From: a virus
Direction: 5' to 3' (one strand)
Virus record (IMG/VR): IMGVR_UViG_3300048834_000075
Span: 1 to 54,057 of that record
Length of the DNA: 54,057 nt
Part shown: one piece after another, positions 12,101-16,206 of the stretch
Numbering within the stretch: position 1 is the first letter of the stretch
Layout of the letters: each line of letters opens with the position of its first letter
The notes under the pieces: model-generated
What the model was told of the DNA's origin: nothing
Databases searched by the model: none
What the model saw: only the letters and a program-made list of their open reading frames with translations
Made by a program: the position numbers and the translations under genes

Positions 12101-13804
12101 CTCGAGTGCCGCGTTGTACATGTCATCCGGGGTGACGTTCATCGGATCGGCGGCGCGGGTCCGCGCCCGGTAGCTGACCGGGATCGCGCGCAGCATCTCG
12201 CTGGGGGCCAGCATCTCCAACGCCAGCCGCGGCTTCATCATGTTGCCGTCGGCGTCCCGGATGTACCTACGGCCCGCGATCACCTCACCCTCGTCGGTGA
12301 ACCGGCTGGACAGGAACTCCCGCGTCCGTTTGCCCGCCACCTTCTCCACCGCATCCCCGGTGGCGCTCGTGATGGCGGCGGCCTTGTCCCCGGCCCACTG
12401 CCGCAACTGGCCACGGGCGTTCGGGGGCACCACACCCAGCAGTTCGTCCGAGGCCCGGCTCGGCATCCCGTTGGCGACCCGGGAGTTGCGTGCGGCCCGC
12501 ACGAACGCCCCGGCGCCACCCATCTGCACCGCGTCGATCGCCACACTGCCGGCCGCGGCCATCCACTCGCCGGCATTCTCGTACGCATCGAACTCACCGG
12601 TCGAGTAGTTGAACCCCTCACCGGGGATCATGCCTGCGACCCCACCGGCCGTGGTGGCACCCATCACCCCCATGTACGCCGCACGCCCGGCACCGCCGGA
12701 GAACTGCAACGCCGAGTCGGCGACACTGGCCGCCAGGTCCAGCCCGGTCACCCAGTTGGACCGCTGCCGGTCACCGTCGGGTGTGAACTCGTACCACTCG
12801 GCGGTCATGTCACCGACGTCACCGCGCCGGGCATCCTCGATCCCGCGCACCGTGTTCGACATCGGGGAGATCAGACGCATCCCCAACCCGGAGAACTCCT
12901 TGATCGTGACACCGAGTGCGCCGACCTGATCCGTGCCCTGATACCTCTCGTTCGCCATCTGCGACACCACCGCCGACCGGGCGGCCAGGTCACGCAGCTC
13001 GTCCTGGTTCAACCACGACGACACACCGCCGACGATGCCGCCCACCGCGCCACCGATCAGGGTTCCGACCGGGCCACCGAACGAACCGATCCCGGCACCC
13101 ATCAACGCACCGCCGGCCGCGCCACCCGCGATCAGCGCGGGATCCTGCCAGCCCTGCTGGTACTCCAGCTCCCTGGCGTCGGTCTGCGCCTTGAACTCCC
13201 CCTTGGTGATCGCCGTGGCCGCGGTCTCCGAGTTCTGCGTGCGCAACTCCTGCACCCGGTTGCCCACCGCGTCCGGGTTGCCCCTCGGGATCTGCTCGAA
13301 CAGCCGGGTCTTCTCCGGGCCGTCCAACATGAACTCCGCCATCATCACGTCGGCGGTGCGCTTGTCGAACGCCTGGTACAGGTTCTGCCCCTCCTGCTTC
13401 ACCCCGTCGACGAACACGTCACCAAAGTTCAGCCCCCGCTGCGGGTCGTCCCACATCACCACACCCGTGGCGGTCGGGTTCTTCGTCGGATCGAACTGGG
13501 TGAACCACACCGACTGGTCCTGCTGCTCGGCGGCGAGCGCGTAGTACCGGTTCATCTGGTCGAACGCCTTCTGCATGAACTCGGTGTTCCACCCGTTCTC
13601 CATGCCCTGGGAGTTCGCCCCCGTGTACCACGACGACGCCACATCCAGCATCGACTCCGGGGTCCACGGCTTCGGACCCTGACCGTCCCACTCCTGAAGA
13701 TCCTGCGCGGTGGACGCCGACGCCTGCCGCAACCCCATCGGAGCAGCCGGATTCCTCGCCTGGTTCTTCCAGTAGTCCGATGGGCCCTTCGAGAAGTCAG
13801 CCAT
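1..13804 (-). CDS. Giant virion-associated protein, residues 1-4601 of 4847 (runs off the left edge; possible RNA polymerase-like barrel)
   Basis: One uninterrupted minus-strand frame runs from ATG at 13804 to base 1 and continues in register from 53930 to a TAG at 53191-53193, giving 4,847 residues. An in-frame TGA at 13820-13822 makes 13804 the first possible start; no strong ribosome binding site is visible. Residues 947-951 are DHDGD, preceded by KAMGA and an upstream HPLIDTGSWGVF stretch. This resembles the DFDGD catalytic loop of the beta-prime double-psi barrel of RNA polymerases. Residues about 221-257 form a glycine-zipper hydrophobic hairpin, and further Gly/Met-rich hydrophobic segments lie near residues 615-635 and 4200-4230, as expected for a protein ejected through a membrane. 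The C-terminal third resembles large polyvalent phage proteins. The gene heads the late operon before the portal. A virion-packaged, ejected protein is an inference; polymerase activity is a hypothesis only. Confidence 0.9.
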   Translation of the reverse strand, partial: MADFSKGPSDYWKNQARNPAAPMGLRQASASTAQDLQEWDGQGPKPWTPESMLDVASSWYTGANSQGMENGWNTEFMQKAFDQMNRYYALAAEQQDQSVWFTQFDPTKNPTATGVVMWDDPQRGLNFGDVFVDGVKQEGQNLYQAFDKRTADVMMAEFMLDGPEKTRLFEQIPRGNPDAVGNRVQELRTQNSETAATAITKGEFKAQTDARELEYQQGWQDPALIAGGAAGGALMGAGIGSFGGPVGTLIGGAVGGIVGGVSSWLNQDELRDLAARSAVVSQMANERYQGTDQVGALGVTIKEFSGLGMRLISPMSNTVRGIEDARRGDVGDMTAEWYEFTPDGDRQRSNWVTGLDLAASVADSALQFSGGAGRAAYMGVMGATTAGGVAGMIPGEGFNYSTGEFDAYENAGEWMAAAGSVAIDAVQMGGAGAFVRAARNSRVANGMPSRASDELLGVVPPNARGQLRQWAGDKAAAITSATGDAVEKVAGKRTREFLSSRFTDEGEVIAGRRYIRDADGNMMKPRLALEMLAPSEMLRAIPVSYRARTRAADPMNVTPDDMYNAALELTRYNGQFRNAVIMGYAEGTEELVQGILDPLAYSENINPGQVLESAMYGFAGGFGMGMGSMSRTANYQQQVDARARVNWAIRSGKSMPNDEQWAQIKEGMRPVDIEKLAMPTPEEDEQLAGLREVATEAMRQSGFTSPIAMAVFDSLREGAWEKFLAGKNTVGGQSRTLFGSSDNKTINVGGAVEELEMAPNSAVMSFDTTIDTLVRNAEGLRTKMTAAMQGKAKYEAIQQNAASTQEQKDEAARMVAKYDAQILDLGTGVQVADMMVGTRDNPAILLQMYQDFLDDPDAQSKIQRIKDFNAKVKSMYEGQWENNGQLLPGEMQDGAKKLVETLMTRHPLIDTGSWGVFVPMVSVELSRANAHGAVFMHQATLKAMGADHDGDNAVQAQEQYFTPEQLRNLRRGVQYLQQENEQFTYDPKNPSAPKTKWKVVADPPDAEATFIRNFSDPMLTTKQKDIVTQGLVRLMSRLRDRYATNGPFDYSTMDNLLSDFEANVRAGNVNARVRLVEAMFEAKAQELFAMSDTTNIPEFLQIWSMVNLEWDAIQQNFAYDFFLNREQMTTTPDVPARPEDDAALETRARRQAVVHGHALAMLGTADPVRAAQYLHYSALLKSAVSLSHLDPETLSRSDQRLDEFTRAYAQIGTGDSRSDMDKFVGVNAIESRVIAMLEGMLDSADLGNMYPDQSADLKDLLRTGRKTELMLMLANVRVPDMIVDESNDITFGNRDVTLLQLLLRKSLEIEKNLNRDMDQDKDLIRKIRKLERLTRPETDGHSSTAALATMEVFGNTPLATLVGDASMYVGPQMTLAQYQKKLLAMSSTRRREELALLKRAPHYFLHKTVGDPPWYLEQLYAQNVAGQTRGAEVNAFTMLVDALQTATSVENEQRRHQSNRDIEAFESGLLKLSEVLDAWNATHGADIPGSADGSSDRVEILRHMLRYEPRAAQIIAEVIPQESRLGVIEERDGQVTMQNWVEQVLTEKDEKKAAVQFYVYSKLAEWNVLQGTLDVTALHEEVRRIQAEERDDKGNRLSREQAYARIDLEQFRSRVRLGQVKSRFLQTLWHLNMIPDGGRELHRFLATILDADDLSSMFDRINEEPMWLQGRAKLYAFNDSVEAFELNPNDVWTTDATGTEYREALGEFSESMSSLADRTAEQAANAEQNLRAVKAMQEVLRKLLNGEPLGDGFDQQGALLLQQLEKAIQVAREFPDAIGRRARDQAMAAFQTMYIRMHDKGKADPRIAPLGAAAMTADTIGFGDPLQLEMGAITSFSWSDVSSNLSALAKGPVRIMLDNGKVLDIDMSTLEGAVEMLADPLTQPFAMAVLFPTVRDVNSQNTVSTYQSTMARSKPDPNSPKGEGNLAQMLAEVNFANLFNPPNQESRVDQAYRYIGHVEAYIRRAALDTATTAPDTDIELEELEFGYYPIQNMLNSFLVAYQTTAGRGRTDEQNEKIRDELVVAVADMLKMLSTKSDFALDTIKQELVAVLQARFWQDDTMVQVVLDREDPLSDAVADYMMKAIEGVFIREKNEATARFQAALNQGVPQATAVAQYQQELADITTREDEFNSSGSLQTMPYLARDFSTVGQMFAMTHDPADAVRDMQAKVLLVSFLGKQDRINKLQGVKAAFTIEDHAGAETDESFAALIDKFRETVYDKDFDIADMANSDPLQPNEWNQLRLWATQQFISERVVASSADMSMAAIILGKNEDEIRRLYDTSWSYLVDTAFDKRTLAAARRLAELAQHRDSMDSARVRDTILNRLFPDRLLGTWNDRVPIETLKAKKVLDGAAVKESVAAAGIAPKEMDAWIAGEQTTFLKPTAEHFTEASLVVADGSDIQQVMDVLNDAMLGLKTHNHFVRAVELIPTDTALPPENLFGIVTEVDDTNDETENSGLQLFKLEQLLDHMMRRVEQGEDSSQTAPSLVQGFTLRIEYVDVDKQPDGRDWANNRFFEGRGRNATGRNDLGPITALYFGTGGLSKLWQQSPLDSLTKKGQAFRAFLQTALDHVRNSMENKTTVTEVMQEKTLHLMGRRFGGVMLQWDDMPAIYKYVKSRHVMVGRNRNTGKKEVWRVEKYMEMEARAATDPNFVFELEALDGSGGPAELVALSHKVAQTLKGRPGVGGVAQDTQYPYTNVSDADPFPSYDMGRLEQLGLAEIGEKAKAKESPAGRHGLLTKAYGKGGPTRKGVRSLYQARIDRLITEERLPQLEVRSNYRSQDQGKLDIAETHKWGMKVVGEMLRLEALGERLNKLGIPNMLMKDLMQLESSERLYHRLFKDLDPNSMVWQHKQDETSGDPTRGLISPVEVREGFPNTIQPVIGDIVVLDLTSFMNNTGQNEQEAIDQAKQVIDVYVRKGVSIVLGGTTSVNGVRQALVEHLTFGTMGYKRKGMSGHIFEPISDDWDVDLTEQALDSTLSEVTAMSAANTAVTLVTDEFSALSEGTRLIWMDQPSPWQQFATVLIPTQFLLGASDDHVLSFGLPQHGTGQADQFGKVAKKIIDYAATQEGFDDLLDMMGRYDPMISLYQQTADGYVAPGVRPPEEALKLFIAALKQGGQMIDPGSTAMAGDLYMTVDSENRVLINRIGFSMPDETQRTELLTAWAEPAGGNAVIDLRIAFGPSTPENLQTVPPPFFIDSQEYTRDGLTVQGTYNLFRNMKITYEGQGGKTTTSPVQDGLRVSHALSDNGVGVSSMVSTNTSGDKSVVKGLVTNFADLFMMTGVDFRHLMVDYFYGPSKNGPLTNRPEDDFEAKWTTVQVFLDRWSKLESDMTATQVAKMLDFQNETVAALQQSNEIGAALYTTDWLPRIAQQGSTVTPQDRVAHILLMTLLIPGITPNMVMSNPGLLSVKDPKDKTLQIRRLPPVMTQAFNDVSMPEMRQMLIDWANESMSTHVDSNGDTYRSAWFDSTFRFNVVMEQVDPNGDIQQMVRRGYAQLETLVASDENPVTLAFAHKNSRSMSMHNARVAAAQGGSVVIESKPLTKDNTPIPTVIDEVYGDNTVIRFDEDQTVLWDLVTRIMPDTGPVSPAKYMTPMEGVHYKESVKEQIVYQQPVDKDGWDGTAVVEAIKFLKYLNMDSRRDLIEVDYLVRQWYGAPGPREDQKSDWIEQITEKDYLEAVTAMMTNVEKKMHPLHNGMVPLEHSAFWTKLYKAQQGARKPWAPLRKNGRRKRIAAYTLDEWTTTLLGQVFDSYNEFQAIYRTALDGFWRTYQGITPTFAETLVSLDKSLSLKLLDPDTNRQYLSIDPSVRALMHDPPIYESMKLNWRTLSGHDPVVDRDAMDGVTESSWRHYDEKRKAWIRKNGVTKQQKTSMIDYARQGATYQESVKTTNSFFRNVYHVSIVNRLFNPALWTSAMFEVFFYNQLEKVTDVVAGTDTGWRGKMMAAASETPLGKLMGLTPRYTVADYDPLERIIKRLGSSVEWAGEVFGEITFSTMVEPGAHIDEEGQLVYGASGRFGRLLERMATGTARTMNDPRLGMRQTSAARRYIGAALEYLEMTNNLIPLETLATLIEQDPLWLQKNFPETGPGPHRMGLNAVAHIRSTKNSALAKGIMSPIDTLTNAENVIVNGIGYALKIPFAFTRFNATTFMNLTGLSGMDQAVAMMLGGRQKPAFMRKVGAFSRGENYKPDTVDTINMDDVIETLDLSRLFLRGLVTQTGLMAMGFLGANLFSLGGETDEERRRRKIAQFLDLPQVYDPRELQNDFRQADAIFVDNIPVLNRIFYNEDTGRSTIVPHWMIQQFTSPIMGMTRFFETGDVRNIAWGFLDAISVLPTSAIRLWHDADLTATLLMQDAQALAGENADVARDRAMWTVINVVGLYERALVENQFINALRNAGDPLDRNPYAVPDTTKLGQVIKIDGEPVSTDALKAYVSDRNGQPQAGVGYDTRTGWNAALHQYAENNLMAALGLSLLSGQPNSDSTFFRENMVPRGREVPVERTVRKDAEAILLARWKGAGGMPFMTKEEIIRVIKAREEGAGRWWKQDQVEAEADAVWKAMKNDNATPTFIDKNSREILNDPGATGIIKSLMAGVVDFSDPALQGIYIT

Positions 13805-13911
13805 TGAGGAACCGCACTTTCACTCGTTGCGGCACCATCGTCATGGCACCGGGTCTACCCGCGAGTCTAGGGTGTTCCAACCCGATCATGCACCTACCAC
13901 AACAGACACGT

Positions 13912-13953
13912 CACCCGGTGGTCACCCCCAAGGGAACCCGGCACCACCGGGTG
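13912..13953. repeat. Perfect 11-bp inverted repeat
   Basis: CACCCGGTGGT at 13912-13922 pairs exactly with ACCACCGGGTG at 13943-13953 across a 20-base spacer. It sits about 110 bp upstream of the giant gene start and could be an operator or an RNA hairpin in the leader of the late transcript. No T-run follows on either strand, so a simple terminator is unlikely. Confidence 0.75.
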
Positions 13954-14092
13954 GCCACTCGGGATGCGACACAGGTGACACGGCAGTTGAGGGGGCTTGG
14001 CCGGTATGTCAGGGGATTCCTGTGGAGGAACTGGTGAAATCCAGAAACTCTTGTGGGAGGTAGGAAAGAAACAACAAACACAAATAACACAA

Positions 14093-14099
14093 CCCTATA
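14093..14099 (-). promoter_or_regulatory. TATAGGG promoter-like motif facing the giant late gene
   Basis: The minus strand reads GGGGGTATAGGGTTGTG here, about 290 bp upstream of the giant gene start and oriented toward it. The same TATAGGG core occurs in the two iteron-flanked elements at 15114-15121 and 35644-35651, each also oriented into an operon. The flanks are not shared with those two elements, so this site is the weakest of the three. Confidence 0.35.
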
Positions 14100-14105
14100 C
14101 CCCCT

Positions 14106-14143
14106 CATACATATATGTATATATGAATATATGTATATGTATT
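14106..14143. repeat. AT-rich palindromic block (alternating TA/CATATATG)
   Basis: About 38 bases consist almost only of A and T with repeated CATATATG and ATATATGTATAT palindromes, in a genome that is otherwise GC-rich. Such a block melts easily. It is a candidate replication origin unwinding element or a strong promoter UP/-10 region. It lies between the two divergent transcription units. Confidence 0.6.
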
Positions 14144-14212
14144 TCTGCACCTGGAGGGGGTGGGGATCGTGTCAGTTGATTCAGTTTCTCCAACTATACC
14201 ACCTGTCACACC

Positions 14213-14251
14213 TAGCTCTATCTGCTCTTCCTGCTCTATCTGCTCTATCTG
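14213..14251 (+). repeat. 9-bp tandem repeat, four copies
   Basis: Four consecutive 9-bp units of the form tGCTCTaTC lie in the leader of the first plus-strand gene and end about 28 bases before its ATG. It may be slippage-prone leader sequence or a binding array. No function can be assigned from sequence. Confidence 0.6.
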
Positions 14252-14278
14252 CAATGTCAATTCAACCAAGGAGGACTG

Positions 14279-14572
14279 ATGTCCACTTTCAAGACATCCA
14301 TCGAACAAGCGATGACTGCAATGGTAATCAGCAAGCTCACGCCTGCTGAAGCCTCTGCACCTGACCCTGTCGAGGAAGCCTACGCAACCGTTGTGCCACA
14401 AGTGCTCAACGCTGTCGGTGACTCACTCGACATCGACAACATGAACAAGCGCGTTGCCGGATTCGCAACTGCTGTCAACATCTTCCTGGATCTCGGGTTC
14501 ACCGAGGATTCCCAGGAGATCAAAGACCTCATGGTCTCCTACAAGATCACTCCGCCTACGGTTACGCCGTAA
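14279..14572 (+). CDS. Hypothetical 97-residue protein
   Basis: The ATG at 14279 follows a strong AAGGAGGACTG ribosome binding site. The product is small and mildly acidic, with a mostly helical-looking pattern (EQAMTAMVISKLTP, VAGFATAVNIFLDLGF), and I recognise no domain. A hairpin terminator follows at 14579-14624, so the gene forms its own short transcription unit beside the control region. An early, host-directed protein is plausible from position only. Confidence 0.8.
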   Translation: MSTFKTSIEQAMTAMVISKLTPAEASAPDPVEEAYATVVPQVLNAVGDSLDIDNMNKRVAGFATAVNIFLDLGFTEDSQEIKDLMVSYKITPPTVTP

Positions 14573-14578
14573 CTCTCT

Positions 14579-14624
14579 GAGTGGGGATCGAAGCCAACGC
14601 TTCGGTCCTCACTCTTCTTTACTG
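14579..14624 (+). terminator. Rho-independent terminator after the first plus-strand gene
   Basis: GAGTGGGGATCGAAGC pairs imperfectly with GCTTCGGTCCTCACTC across a short loop and is followed by TTCTTT. The 14-base tail ACTCTTCTTTACTG recurs exactly in the terminator at 28873-28940, which suggests a common phage terminator design. Confidence 0.8.
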
Positions 14625-14960
14625 CGTTCACGCTTTCTTTACACACGTCTGTGTTGACGACTAACGACACCAGACAACACCACTTACTCGTCTAGTCGCG
14701 TGACGCTTGCGCTCAGGCTACTGAGCGACCGGCCCAACTAGACGAGTCACAGGCGTGTGTATGTGTTTGCGTGAACGCTTCCTACCTTCCACACGCTCAC
14801 GCGCTATACGGCGTGAACCCCGTATCCGTTCAACAACCAGGACACGGTGTTGTGTTCGACGCCTACGTCGCCTTGCCCTCTGCACTCCCCAGTGTCAGAC
14901 GGTGTCGCAGATGGGCCTGGGTCTGAAGACCCTCTCTCCCAATACCTGAAGTGATTTGCC
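14625..14960. other. Non-coding stretch with nested inverted repeats
   Basis: ACTCGTCTAGT at 14686-14696 pairs with ACTAGACGAGT at 14737-14747. Inside it CGCTCAG (14710-14716) pairs with CTGAGCG (14721-14727) over a GCTA loop. The nested structure could be a cruciform, a small structured RNA or part of the origin. A 64-codon frame at 14755-14949 has no ribosome binding site and a biased composition, so I do not call it a gene. Confidence 0.55.
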
Positions 14961-15011
14961 GTAGTCAGTGTAGTCACCTGTAGTCACCTGCAATCTACTT
15001 CAGGTGACTAC
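14961..15011. repeat. GTAGTCACCT iteron cluster with perfect dyad
   Basis: GTAGTCA (14961-14967), GTAGTCACCTG (14970-14980) and GTAGTCACCTG (14980-14990) are followed by the inverted copy CAGGTGACTAC at 15001-15011. The last direct copy and the inverted copy form a perfect 11-bp dyad around a 10-base spacer. The roughly 10-bp period puts the sites on one face of the helix, as expected for a cooperative DNA-binding protein. This cluster has no counterpart beside the related element at 35.6 kb. Confidence 0.8.
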
Positions 15012-15039
15012 AACAAATCCCCTGGTCAGAGGGACATTT

Positions 15040-15158
15040 GTAGTCCTGTAGTCAGCGTAGTCACCTTTTTCTCCTTCCCTTATAGAAGAAGAAAGGAAGA
15101 ATATAGTAGTTAGTATAGGGGTCTTGAAACAGGTGACTACAGGTGACTACATGACTAC
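15040..15158 (+). promoter_or_regulatory. Iteron-flanked promoter/origin-like element, copy 1
   Basis: Three direct copies (GTAGTCCT 15040, GTAGTCAGC 15048, GTAGTCACCT 15057) and three inverted copies (AGGTGACTAC 15131, AGGTGACTAC 15141, ATGACTAC 15151) flank about 65 bp of AT-rich DNA. The centre holds TATAGGGG at 15114-15121 followed by TCTTGAAA. The same architecture and order occur on the minus strand at 35723-35607, again upstream of the first gene of an operon. TAGTAT at 15111-15116 could serve as a host -10 hexamer, while TATAGGGG also resembles phage-polymerase start sites. Promoter function is inferred; an origin is an alternative. Confidence 0.65.
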
Positions 15159-15235
15159 AAACCTGGGACAATTCGGACATAGTGGACATCTTCATAGTCC
15201 TATTCATCCTCGAACTATCGAGGTAGAATCGTTCT

Positions 15236-15565
15236 ATGGCTAACCACATCAGTACCCGGACCTGTGAAGAAGCGGGTTGTCACGAGCGTCACTATGCGCT
15301 GGGCAAGTGCGTCCGTCACTACCAACGGCAACGCTTCAAGGCGAAGACCGGCTGCGCTATCTGCGGCGAAAGGCGACTCGATGCGAAGACTCCTCTCTGT
15401 CGAGACCATCACCTGTTCGCCTTCGAGTTGTTCCTCATCGCTGTCCTCGACTTCTCCCAACAGACAGGGGAACGACCTCTGTTCCTGCCCGGTTCTCCGT
15501 GGCACATCCAGACCTGGATCAACAACTGGGCAGAGCAGCAACTCCAACAGCAGGCAACCGGATAA
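15236..15565 (+). CDS. Small zinc-binding protein
   Basis: This is a 109-residue protein. Residues about 10-30 read CEEAGCHERHYALGKCVRHY, which fits the C-x4-C...C-x2-H zinc knuckle common in small phage and HNH-linked proteins. A further CAICG and CRDHH follow at about residues 40-58, so two zinc sites are likely. The C-terminal part is hydrophobic/aromatic without a recognised domain. No HNH catalytic triad is evident. It is the first gene behind the iteron-flanked element and has a modest GAGGTAG ribosome binding site. A role in DNA or RNA binding is an inference from the zinc motifs. Confidence 0.8.
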   Translation: MANHISTRTCEEAGCHERHYALGKCVRHYQRQRFKAKTGCAICGERRLDAKTPLCRDHHLFAFELFLIAVLDFSQQTGERPLFLPGSPWHIQTWINNWAEQQLQQQATG

Positions 15566-15809
15566 CCCTCACAACGTGAGCCGCTACTAACCCACTTGCA
15601 ACAGCACGTATCTCCTTGAGACATCAACTCCTCTACAACCTCTCTCTCCTGTCTCAAGCGTGAGACTCCTGCCATGCGTGGCAGGGTGTCCATGCGTGGA
15701 CACCTTGAGATACAAACTCTGTTTGCAATAAGGGGTAAGAAGCTGAAGCTAAGAAGCTGAAGCTAAGAAGCGAGGAACGTGACCGTTCCTCTTGACTCAA
15801 GGAGAAGCA
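15566..15809. other. Non-coding gap with hairpins and a 14-bp tandem repeat
   Basis: The gap holds two perfect tandem hairpins (15668-15703), a 14-bp tandem repeat AAGAAGCTGAAGCT in two copies plus six bases (15737-15770), and a third hairpin GAGGAACG/CGTTCCTC (15772-15791) just before the AGGAG of the next gene. No gene is visible. The structures lie within the presumed early transcript and may be processing or translation control sites. Confidence 0.65.
15668..15703 (+). repeat. Two tandem perfect hairpins with identical ATGCGT loops
   Basis: CCTGCC-ATGCGT-GGCAGG (15668-15685) is followed without a gap by GTGTCC-ATGCGT-GGACAC (15686-15703). The stems differ but the six-base loop is the same, so the loop is conserved independently of the stem. 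That is what a loop-recognising RNA-binding protein or a loop-loop contact would require. Confidence 0.75.
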
Positions 15810-16133
15810 ATGACTTTCAACCTCACCTCGATCGGAGCCCTGCTGCTCGCCTTCACTCTCGGACTGGTCCTTCACCCGGTCATCCGTTCCGTCGTCCGCG
15901 ATCTGAACATGAAGCACAAGTCCCGTCGTTTCGACCGCGCCGTCAAGACTGTCGAAGCGGCCGGCTACTCCGTCGACCTCATCGTCGTGCCGTCCACCGA
16001 CACACCTGTCGAGGACACCGACCTGACACAGGATCTGTACTGGGCCAACCGCCCGTCCTCACCTGCTGACTGGCTGACCGACTCGTCACAACAGATCGCG
16101 GACTCTGACCGCATCACCTGGCAGAATGCCTGA
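15810..16133 (+). CDS. Small single-pass membrane protein
   Basis: This is a 107-residue protein. The ATG at 15810 is preferred because CAAGGAGAAGCA lies directly before it; a TTG at 15792 would destroy that spacing. Residues 5-22 (LTSIGALLLAFTLGLVLH) form one hydrophobic transmembrane or signal-anchor helix. A basic stretch (RDLNMKHKSRRFDR) follows, which would keep the remainder in the cytoplasm, and then an acidic tail. I recognise no family. It may act at the host membrane early in infection, which is an inference from the topology only. Confidence 0.75.
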   Translation: MTFNLTSIGALLLAFTLGLVLHPVIRSVVRDLNMKHKSRRFDRAVKTVEAAGYSVDLIVVPSTDTPVEDTDLTQDLYWANRPSSPADWLTDSSQQIADSDRITWQNA

Positions 16134-16149
16134 CACCCACAATCGTGAC

Positions 16150-16182
16150 GCCGCTGCTGCTTGCTCCCCCGCCGGCAGCGGC
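16150..16182 (+). repeat. Intergenic hairpin before the gene at 16207
   Basis: GCCGCTGC at 16150-16157 pairs with GCAGCGGC at 16175-16182 in the gap between two plus-strand genes. There is no T-run, so it is more likely an RNA processing or stability element than a terminator. It supports starting the next gene at 16207 rather than at 16126. Confidence 0.65.
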
Positions 16183-16206
16183 GGCACTCCCATCTCAGGA
16201 GAAGCC

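Larger units (their letters stand above)
13805..14278. promoter_or_regulatory. Control region between the giant gene and the plus-strand genes
   Basis: This 474-bp gap separates the minus-strand late operon from the plus-strand genes, so it should hold divergent promoters. It contains a perfect 11-bp inverted repeat (13912-13922 with 13943-13953), an AT-rich palindromic block (14106-14143) and a minus-strand TATAGGG at 14093-14099 pointing toward the giant gene. A 9-bp tandem repeat of the CTGCTCTAT type lies at 14213-14251, just before the first plus-strand gene. I see no convincing gene in it. The exact promoters cannot be placed from sequence alone. Confidence 0.7.

Noticed and set aside
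14755-14949. Possible 64-residue gene in the gap before the iterons
   Set aside because: No ribosome binding site, Arg-rich composition and overlap with structured non-coding DNA.
14093-15121. T7-type single-subunit RNA polymerase system inferred from TATAGGG
   Set aside because: No T7-like RNA polymerase motifs were recognised in any gene. The motif alone does not prove it; only the possible DxDGD-type polymerase remains as a candidate.
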